Below are positions 58,305 to 64,000 of a DNA stretch of 64,000 nt, in pieces. Where the stretch lies: the NCBI RefSeq assembly GCF_943737005.1, contig NZ_CALSFU010000001.1:124001-188000 (forward strand). Reading direction: 5' to 3'. The notes under the pieces were generated by a model. The model did not search any database, had not been told where the DNA came from, and saw only the letters and a list, made by a program, of their open reading frames with translations. Made by a program: the position numbers and the translations under genes. The first letter of the stretch is position 1. Each line of letters opens with the position of its first letter. Origin of the DNA: Achromobacter sp. Marseille-Q4962 (GTDB taxonomy: Bacteria > Pseudomonadota > Gammaproteobacteria > Burkholderiales > Burkholderiaceae_B).

Positions 58305-59534
58305 TCAGCCGCCCGACTGCGCCAACGCCTGGATTTCTTCCTGGGACAGGCCCAGCCGTTCGGACAGCACCTGGGCCGTGTGCTCGCCCAGCATGGGCGG
58401 CGCGCGGCGGTATTCCACCGGGCTGTCCGAGAACTTGAGCGGGCTGGCCGCCATGGGCACCACGCCGGCCGCCGGGTGCGGCAGCTCGCGCTTCATGCCG
58501 CGCGCCAGCACCTGCGGGTCTTCGTAGACCTGGTCCAGCGTATTGATGGGGCCGGCCGGCACGCCCACCGCCTCCAGCGCCGCCAGCCAGTGGTCGCGCT
58601 CGCCCGTGGCCATGCGCTCGGCCAGCAGCGGCACCAGCTCCTCGCGATTCTTCACGCGCTGCGGGTTGGTGGAAAAGCGCGGGTCGGCCGCCAGCTCGGG
58701 CAGCCCGATCGCGCCGCAGTAGTTGCGGAACTGGCTGTCGTTGCCCACCGCCACGATGAGGTGGCCGTCGCTGGCGGCGAACACCTGGTAGGGCACGAGG
58801 TTCTGGTGCGCATTGCCGGCGCGCCTGGGCGCCTTGCCCGAGGTCATGTAGTTGAGGTTCTGGTTGGCCATCATGGCCACCTGGCAATCGAGCAGCGCCA
58901 TGTCGATGTGCTGGCCCAGCCCGCTGCGGCCGCGCTCGTGCAGCGCGGCCAGGATGCCCACGGTGGAGTACATGCCGGTCATCAGGTCGGCCACCGCCAC
59001 GCCGGCCTTCTGCGGGCCGCCGCCGGGCAGGTCGTCGCGCTCGCCCGTGATGCTCATCAGCCCGCCCATGCCCTGGATCATGAAGTCGTAGCCGGGACGG
59101 CTCGCGTAGGGGCCGGTCTGGCCGAAGCCCGTGATGGAGCAATAGATGAGGCGCGGATTGACCTGCCTGAGGCTTTCGTAGTCCAGGCCGTACTTGGCCA
59201 GGCCGCCCACCTTGAAGTTTTCGACCAGGATGTCGCTCTGCTCGGCCAGGGCGCGCACCAGTTCGGCGCCGCGCGGCGACGCGATGTCCAGGGCCACGGA
59301 GAGCTTGTTGCGGTTGGCCGAGAGGTAATAGGCGGCCTCGCTGGTGTCGTTGCCCGCGGCGTCCTTGAGGTAGGGAGGCCCCCATGCGCGGGTGTCGTCG
59401 CCGCTGCCGGGACGTTCGATCTTGATGACCTCGGCGCCGAGGTCGGCGAGGTTCTGGGTGCACCAGGGGCCGGCCAGCACGCGGGTCAGGTCCAGCACGC
59501 GGATGCCGGTGAGAGGAGCGGGACGTTGCGACAT
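58305..59534 (-). CDS. CaiB/BaiF-family CoA transferase
   Basis: A 409-residue family III CoA transferase. The N-terminal RVLDLTRVLAGPWCTQNLADLGAEVIKIE (here cited as LTRVLAGPW and GAEVIKIE), ENFKVGG, and the catalytic Asp in VAVADLMTGMYS (~170) are clear. It moves CoA between a dicarboxylate or carnitine-type donor and an acid substrate. Closest group by eye: formyl-CoA transferase-like/succinyl-CoA dependent enzymes. It starts 197 bases downstream of the acyl-CoA dehydrogenase stop, in the same direction, and ends 55 bases before the dehydrogenase at 58,249. Confidence 0.92.
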   Translation of the reverse strand: MSQRPAPLTGIRVLDLTRVLAGPWCTQNLADLGAEVIKIERPGSGDDTRAWGPPYLKDAAGNDTSEAAYYLSANRNKLSVALDIASPRGAELVRALAEQSDILVENFKVGGLAKYGLDYESLRQVNPRLIYCSITGFGQTGPYASRPGYDFMIQGMGGLMSITGERDDLPGGGPQKAGVAVADLMTGMYSTVGILAALHERGRSGLGQHIDMALLDCQVAMMANQNLNYMTSGKAPRRAGNAHQNLVPYQVFAASDGHLIVAVGNDSQFRNYCGAIGLPELAADPRFSTNPQRVKNREELVPLLAERMATGERDHWLAALEAVGVPAGPINTLDQVYEDPQVLARGMKRELPHPAAGVVPMAASPLKFSDSPVEYRRAPPMLGEHTAQVLSERLGLSQEEIQALAQSGG

Positions 59535-59731
59535 GGGTATTTTTCGCCAGGGAATGGATGAATACGGATGACGTCCGGCTCGCGGCATGCGCCAGCCGGG
59601 GAATCTCGACCATGCCGGCGGCGCGGGCCGCCGGCGCCGTGCGGCCGGGGACGCGCCCCGGACCCGCGGAACCAGACAGGATATTAGCCTTTCGGGCGCG
59701 CGCGGCGCGCGCCTGTCCGGAGGCCGGACTC

Positions 59732-60880
59732 TCAGGAATTCGCCTTGATCGTCTCGCGCGCGATCACCAGTTGCTGGATCTGCGAGGTGCCCTCGAAGAT
59801 GCGGAACAGGCGCACGTCGCGATAGAAGCGCTCCACCGCGTATTCCGACATGTAGCCCGCGCCCCCGTGGATCTGCACCGCGCGGTCGGCCACGCGGCCC
59901 ACCATCTCGGTGGCGAAGAGCTTGCAGCAGGCGGCCTGCAGGGTGGTGTTCTCGCCGCGGTCGCGCATGCGGGCGGCGTCCAGCACCATGCAGCGCGCCG
60001 CGTACAGCTCGGCCTGGCTGTCGGCGATCATGGCCTGGATGAGCTGGAACTCGGAAATCGGCTGGCCGAACTGCTTGCGTTCGGTGGCGTACTTGACCGC
60101 GTCGCGCAGCAGCCGGTCGGCGATGCCCACGCACAGCGCCGAAATATGCAGCCGGCCCTTGTCCAGCACGCGCATGGCGGTGCGAAACCCGTTGCCTTCC
60201 TCGCCGCCCAGCAGGGCCGAGGCCGGCACGCGGCAGTTGTCGAACACCACGTCGCTGGTCAGCGCGCCGGCCTGGCCCATTTTCTTGTCGGGCTTGCCGA
60301 TGGACAGGCCGGGCGTGCCGGCCTCGACCAGGAAACACGAAATGGAACCGGCCTTGCGCTCGGGCGCCGTGCGCGCCATGACGGAGAACAGGCCGGCGAT
60401 GGGCGCGTTGGTGATGAAGCGCTTGGTGCCGTTGAGCACGTAGTGATCGCCGTCGCGCTCGGCGCTCACGCGCAGCGACATGGCGTCGGAGCCCGCGTCG
60501 GGCTCGGTGAGCGCGAAGGAGCCGATGAGCTCGCCGCTGGCCAGCCTGGGCAGGTAGCGCTGGCGCTGCTCGTCGGTGCCGGCCAGCACGATGGCCTGCG
60601 AGCCGATGCCGATGTTGGTGCCGGCCAGCGAGCGGAAGGCGGGCGAGGTCTGGCCCAGCTCGAACACCACGCGCACCTCTTCTTCCATATTGAGTCCCAG
60701 GCCGCCGTACTCGGGGGCGATGGACAGGCCGAACAGTCCCAGCTCGCGCATTTCATTGACGATGTCGGGCGGAATCTCGCCGCTGGCGGCCAGCGCGTCT
60801 TCGGCGGGAATGAGGCGTTCGTGCACAAAGCGGCGCACGGCGTCCAGCAGCAGGTTCAGGGTTTCGGTATCCAGGGCCAT
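59732..60880 (-). CDS. acyl-CoA dehydrogenase
   Basis: A 382-residue FAD-dependent acyl-CoA dehydrogenase. Segments for flavin and substrate binding (ALTEPDAGSDAMSL, RFITNAPIAGLFSV), the Glu of the IFEGTSQIQQLVIAR block near residue 367 and the QIHGGAGYMSEY motif are intact. It oxidises acyl-CoA at the alpha-beta bond, passing electrons to ETF. The ATG (MALDTET) is the natural start. It lies 56 bases after the TetR gene; regulation by it is likely. Confidence 0.95.
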   Translation of the reverse strand: MALDTETLNLLLDAVRRFVHERLIPAEDALAASGEIPPDIVNEMRELGLFGLSIAPEYGGLGLNMEEEVRVVFELGQTSPAFRSLAGTNIGIGSQAIVLAGTDEQRQRYLPRLASGELIGSFALTEPDAGSDAMSLRVSAERDGDHYVLNGTKRFITNAPIAGLFSVMARTAPERKAGSISCFLVEAGTPGLSIGKPDKKMGQAGALTSDVVFDNCRVPASALLGGEEGNGFRTAMRVLDKGRLHISALCVGIADRLLRDAVKYATERKQFGQPISEFQLIQAMIADSQAELYAARCMVLDAARMRDRGENTTLQAACCKLFATEMVGRVADRAVQIHGGAGYMSEYAVERFYRDVRLFRIFEGTSQIQQLVIARETIKANS

Positions 60881-60936
60881 GGCGGGTTCTCCAGGTATGT
60901 CTCGAATATGTCGGAAAAGATTGCGCGACGGCGCGC

Positions 60937-61560
60937 TCAGGCGCGCATGCCGTTCACGACCAGATCGAAATAGCCGGCGGCGATCTGCTCGGCGCTGTCG
61001 CCCTGGCCGGGCTTGTACCAGCGCACCATCCAATTCAGCAGCGACAGCACGGCGCGTCCGGTTGCGGCGACGTCCAGGGCGCGGAAGCTGCCGTCGTCCA
61101 CGCCCTGCGCGATGATCTCGCGCAGGCGCTTTTCGTAGTCGTCGCGCAGGCGCGCGGCGTCTTCGCGCTCGGGCAGCGCCATGCCCGAATAGCCGATCAG
61201 CATGGTCACGAACTCGGCGTGGTGCGCCTCGAAGTAGCCCGCGTGCGCCAGCATGAAGGCGCGCAGCCGCTGCGCCGCGCCCTGCGCGCGCGCCACTTCC
61301 TGGCCCACCGCCTGGACCAGGCCGCCGAGCACGGACAGGATGATGGCGTCGTAAATGTCCTGCTTGGTGGTGAAGTAGTGATAGATCGCGGCCTTGGACA
61401 CGCCCAGCGCGGCGGCCAGGTCGGACACCGAGCTGCCGTCGTAGCCGCTCCTGGCGAACAGGCGCGCGGCCTCTTCGAGGATGCGCTCGCGGGGCGCGGC
61501 CAGGGTGGGCGGACGGCCGGCGCGGGCGCGTTTGGGGGAAGCGGCGGTGGCGGTGTCCAT
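60937..61560 (-). CDS. TetR-family transcriptional regulator
   Basis: A 207-residue TetR regulator. The N-terminal helix-turn-helix is ILEEAARLFARSGYDGSSVSD followed by LGVSKAAIYHYFTTKQDIY (about 30-75, cited as two parts shorter than the whole). The ligand domain resembles fatty-acid responsive repressors. The ATG (MDTATAA) is preferred to a longer start that overlaps the operator-side sequence. It is divergent from the nitronate monooxygenase gene with a palindromic operator between them, and precedes the acyl-CoA dehydrogenase, so it probably represses both directions until an acyl-CoA binds. Confidence 0.9.
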   Translation of the reverse strand: MDTATAASPKRARAGRPPTLAAPRERILEEAARLFARSGYDGSSVSDLAAALGVSKAAIYHYFTTKQDIYDAIILSVLGGLVQAVGQEVARAQGAAQRLRAFMLAHAGYFEAHHAEFVTMLIGYSGMALPEREDAARLRDDYEKRLREIIAQGVDDGSFRALDVAATGRAVLSLLNWMVRWYKPGQGDSAEQIAAGYFDLVVNGMRA

Positions 61561-61649
61561 GGGATTTCGGGGCAGGCAGCCCCCGGCCCGCCGGAAGCGC
61601 GCGGCTCCATTGACAGGGATTTGGGGCATGCCGTTAAATAAGGATTAAT

Positions 61650-61677
61650 TAATTACCGGACGGTCGGTAGGTAATTA
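61650..61677. promoter_or_regulatory. palindromic TetR operator
   Basis: TAATTACC-N12-GGTAATTA has perfect 8-bp arms, and inside it TACCG-N6-CGGTA repeats the pattern. The site lies 90 bases before tetR and 116 bases before the nitronate monooxygenase start, in an AT-rich patch that probably holds both promoters. Confidence 0.75.
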
Positions 61678-61792
61678 TAGGCATGGTGCCGGCGCGCGCT
61701 CAAGTCCTGCGTTCGGGCCCGTCGCTCGGGCCCGGCTTCGCGCCGCGCATCCGCCCCGCTTGCTCCGACCCCACCACGCTGCTCCAGAAGCC

Positions 61793-62764
61793 ATGCCCCA
61801 CTCCCTCGTGACCGAGCTGTACGGCCAGATGACGCTGCCTGTCATCAGTTCCCCGATGTTCATCGTGTCCAACCCCAAGCTGGTGCTGGAGCAATGCACC
61901 AGCGGCATCGTGGGCGCTTTCCCGGCGCTCAATGCGCGCCCCCAATCGCTGCTGACCGACTGGCTGGACGAGATCCAGGCCGGGCTGGCCTCCTACCGCG
62001 AGGCCAACCCCGGCGCCCGCGTGGCGCCCTACGCCGTCAACCAGATCATCCATCAGTCCAACGACCGGCTCGAGCAGGATCTCTCGGTCTGCGCCAGCCA
62101 CCGCGTGCCGCTCATCATCACCAGCCTGCGGGCGCCCGGCGACCTGGTCAAGGGCATCCACGAGTGGGGCGGCAAGGTCTTTCACGACGTCACCACGCTG
62201 CGCCATGCCGAAAAGGCCCTGGAAGCCGGCGTGGACGGGCTGATCCTGGTGTGCGCGGGCGCGGGCGGCCATGCCGGCACCCTCAGCCCCTTCGCCCTGG
62301 TGTCCGAAGTACGGCGCTTCTACGACGGCCCGCTGGTGCTCTCGGGCGCGATCACGCGGGGCGAGCACATCCTGGCGGCCCAGGCGATGGGCGCGGACTT
62401 CGCCTATATGGGCACGCGCTTCATCGCCAGCGCCGAAGCCAATGCCAGCGAAGGCTACAAGCAGGCCATCGTCCAGGCCAGCGCCTCGGACATTCTCTAT
62501 ACGCCGTTTTTCACCGGCATTCCGGGCAACTACCTGAAATCCAGCATCGTGGCCGCCGGGCTGGACCCGGCCAACCTGCCCGAGCCGGACCGCGGCGCCT
62601 CCAATTTCGGCTCCACCCGCGTCAAGCCGTGGAAAGACATCTGGGGCGCGGGCCAGGGCGTGGGCGGCATCGCCAGCGTGGCGCCCACCCGCGAAATCGT
62701 GGCCACCCTGCGCCATGAATACGCCCAGGCCCGCGCCCGCCTGTCCGAAGGGAGCTTCGCATGA
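61793..62764 (+). CDS. nitronate monooxygenase family protein
   Basis: A 323-residue FMN-dependent TIM-barrel protein of the nitronate monooxygenase/2-nitropropane dioxygenase family. Visible are LPVISSPMFIVSNPKLVLEQC at the N-terminus (cited in part: VISSPMFIVSNP), the flavin-phosphate site CAGAGGHAGTLSPFAL with the conserved His, and MGTRFIAS. Many members in acyl-CoA operons act as enoyl reductase-like (FabK type) enzymes rather than on nitronates. The start MPHSLVTEL is preferred to an earlier in-frame ATG. It overlaps the enoyl-CoA hydratase start by four bases. Confidence 0.9.
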   Translation: MPHSLVTELYGQMTLPVISSPMFIVSNPKLVLEQCTSGIVGAFPALNARPQSLLTDWLDEIQAGLASYREANPGARVAPYAVNQIIHQSNDRLEQDLSVCASHRVPLIITSLRAPGDLVKGIHEWGGKVFHDVTTLRHAEKALEAGVDGLILVCAGAGGHAGTLSPFALVSEVRRFYDGPLVLSGAITRGEHILAAQAMGADFAYMGTRFIASAEANASEGYKQAIVQASASDILYTPFFTGIPGNYLKSSIVAAGLDPANLPEPDRGASNFGSTRVKPWKDIWGAGQGVGGIASVAPTREIVATLRHEYAQARARLSEGSFA

Positions 62765-63555
62765 GCCCGCCGGACCGCCCCGCGGGCGGCTACCGGAACG
62801 CGCCGCACGAGGACACGCCCGCCAGCCTGCTGGCGCAGCGCGAGGGTTCGGTCGTCACGCTGACGATCAACCGTCCCGACCGCCGCAACGCGCTGGACGC
62901 GGCCACCTATGGCGCGCTGTCGGAACGGATCGCCCAGGCCTCGGCCGACGCCTCGGTCAGCGCGGTGATTCTCACCGGCGCCGGCGAGCACTTCACGGCC
63001 GGCAACGACCTGCGCGATTTCCAGTCCGGGCGGGGCCCGGGCGACAGCGCCGGCCTGGCGTTCCTGCGCGTGCTCTCGACGTGCGAGGCGCCCGTCATCG
63101 CTGCGGTGGAAGGCTACGCCATCGGCATCGGGGTCACGCTGCTGCAGCACTGCGATTTCGTGCATATCGGCGACGCCGCCACGCTGCGCATGCCCTTCGT
63201 GGCGCTGGGGCTGTGCCCCGAAGGCGCGTCCAGCCTGCTCATGCCCCGGCTCGCCGGCGCGCGGCGCGCGGCCCGCTGGCTGATGCAGGGCAAGGCGTTC
63301 ACGGCGGCCGAGGCGCTGCAGGCCGGGCTGGCCACCGCCGTGGAGCCCGCGGGCCAGGCGCTCGCGGCCGCGCGCCAGACCGCGGCCGACCTCGCCGCGC
63401 AGCCCATCGCCGCGCTGCGCCTGACCAAGGCCATGCTCAAGCGCGCCGACCGCCAGGCCATCCAGGAAACGCTGGACTACGAAGCCGGGCAATTCCGCGC
63501 GCGCCTGCAAACCGAGGAGGCCCAGGCCGCCTTCGCGCGCTTCTTCAAGAAATGA
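62761..63555 (+). CDS. enoyl-CoA hydratase/isomerase
   Basis: A 264-residue crotonase-fold enzyme. Oxyanion-hole segments HFTAGNDLRDF and EGYAIGIGVTLLQHCDFV are typical. The Glu pair normally needed for hydration: the second is visible in GLCPEGASSLLMPRL, the first is less certain, so an isomerase or other crotonase activity is possible. It is translationally coupled to the nitronate monooxygenase gene (ATGA) and converges on another crotonase. Confidence 0.92.
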   Translation: MSPPDRPAGGYRNAPHEDTPASLLAQREGSVVTLTINRPDRRNALDAATYGALSERIAQASADASVSAVILTGAGEHFTAGNDLRDFQSGRGPGDSAGLAFLRVLSTCEAPVIAAVEGYAIGIGVTLLQHCDFVHIGDAATLRMPFVALGLCPEGASSLLMPRLAGARRAARWLMQGKAFTAAEALQAGLATAVEPAGQALAAARQTAADLAAQPIAALRLTKAMLKRADRQAIQETLDYEAGQFRARLQTEEAQAAFARFFKK

Positions 63556-63576
63556 GACGCGGCGCCCCGGCCCGCC

Positions 63577-64000
63577 TCAGAAGGGGGAGTCGGGGCGGAA
63601 ATGCGGCGCGCGGCGCTCGCGCAGCGACTGGATGCCTTCCTGCACGTCCGGTCCGGCAAAGCCCATGAATTCCAGCGCCAGCGACGTGTCGAAACTGGGA
63701 CCGGCCTGGCGCAGCCAGTTGTTGAGCGCGTACTTGGTCCAGCGGATGGCGGTCTGCGAGCCCGCGGCAAGCCGGTTGGCCACCTCGAAGGCCCTTTCGA
63801 TGAGTTCGGCCTCGTCCACGCAGAGCGACACCAGGCCGATACGCTCGGCCTCCTCGCCGGACACGGTTTCGCACAGCAGCAGGTAGTACTTGGCCTTGGC
63901 CATGCCGCACAGCAGCGGCCAGACGATGGCGGCATGATCGCCCGCCGCCACCCCCAGCCGGGTGTGGCCGTCGATGATGCGCGCGTTGCGCGCCGCGATG
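63577..64000 (-). CDS. enoyl-CoA hydratase, partial (N-terminus outside window)
   Basis: The reading frame enters at the right edge and gives 140 residues of the C-terminal crotonase region: [20 protein letters not shown], then [29 protein letters not shown] (cited in part as AKYYLLLCE and AERIGLV), [15 protein letters not shown] and a tail [12 protein letters not shown]. The N-terminal oxyanion part is missing only because of the window end. It is different in sequence from the convergent hydratase. Confidence 0.9.
   Translation of the reverse strand, partial: IAARNARIIDGHTRLGVAAGDHAAIVWPLLCGMAKAKYYLLLCETVSGEEAERIGLVSLCVDEAELIERAFEVANRLAAGSQTAIRWTKYALNNWLRQAGPSFDTSLALEFMGFAGPDVQEGIQSLRERRAPHFRPDSPF

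Overview
The window is a high-GC (roughly 68-70%) chromosomal segment from a beta-proteobacterium. The gene content fits the Alcaligenaceae (Bordetella/Achromobacter type): Bug-family solute receptors beside LysR regulators and small catabolic operons, a ~525-residue GshA, an iron-receptor/DUF3325/DUF3649/PepSY cluster, and a large type VI secretion (T6SS) locus. The species cannot be fixed from the sequence alone. The first and last genes are cut by the window edges.

Layout. 1-3,808 (+): the tail of a probable 3-sulfolactate sulfo-lyase subunit (SuyB), a Bug receptor, and two sulfolactate dehydrogenase-like genes (SlcC and ComC types), together a likely sulfolactate desulfonation operon. 3,856-8,110: an AEC permease, a stand-alone LuxR-type helix-turn-helix protein, a lipoprotein, gshA, a lipocalin and an interspersed hairpin-rich repeat. 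8,156-11,258 (-): a LysR regulator, a Bug receptor and an AstE/AspA-type hydrolase. 11,377-11,688: a perfect CTGT-N8-ACAG LexA-type box in front of a small unknown gene.

11,803-44,543: a complete T6SS locus. Operon B (tssJ-tssK-tssL-tssM-tagF-pseudokinase) runs left from about 21.2 kb. A rightward group (lipoprotein, FHA-like protein, kptA) lies between the operons. Operon A runs left from tssA (44.5 kb): tssA-tssB-tssC-hcp-tagJ-tssE-tssF, then a cargo cassette (DUF3540, vgrG, a small membrane protein, DUF2169-pentapeptide, pentapeptide, DUF4150 PAAR-like), then tssG, an L,D-transpeptidase-like effector with its likely immunity gene, tssH/clpV, and a second effector/immunity pair (ParB-like toxin, SMI1/KNR4-like). 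All 13 core components (TssA-M) are present. The promoter regions of the two operons share uncommon sequence words, suggesting a common regulator. Immediately upstream of tssA lies a gene resembling Bacillus Tgl transglutaminase, a possible extra T6SS-linked enzyme.

46,364-51,017 (+): a probable Fur-controlled TonB siderophore receptor with DUF3325, DUF3649 and PepSY membrane partners. 51,071-52,908: an FNR/Anr-type box and a chemotaxis receptor ending in a CheR-tethering pentapeptide. 53,112-55,317: a conserved membrane protein, then a decayed region holding a deletion scar (PQQ dehydrogenase N-terminus joined to TonB-receptor C-terminus) and a LysR pseudogene, next to tRNA-Arg(CCG). 55,738-56,631: a di-haem cytochrome c. 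56,726-64,000: an acyl-CoA catabolic cluster (3-hydroxyacyl-CoA dehydrogenase, CaiB-type CoA transferase, acyl-CoA dehydrogenase, TetR regulator with a clear palindromic operator, nitronate monooxygenase, two enoyl-CoA hydratases).

All functions are read from sequence motifs and remembered family features; no database search was run.
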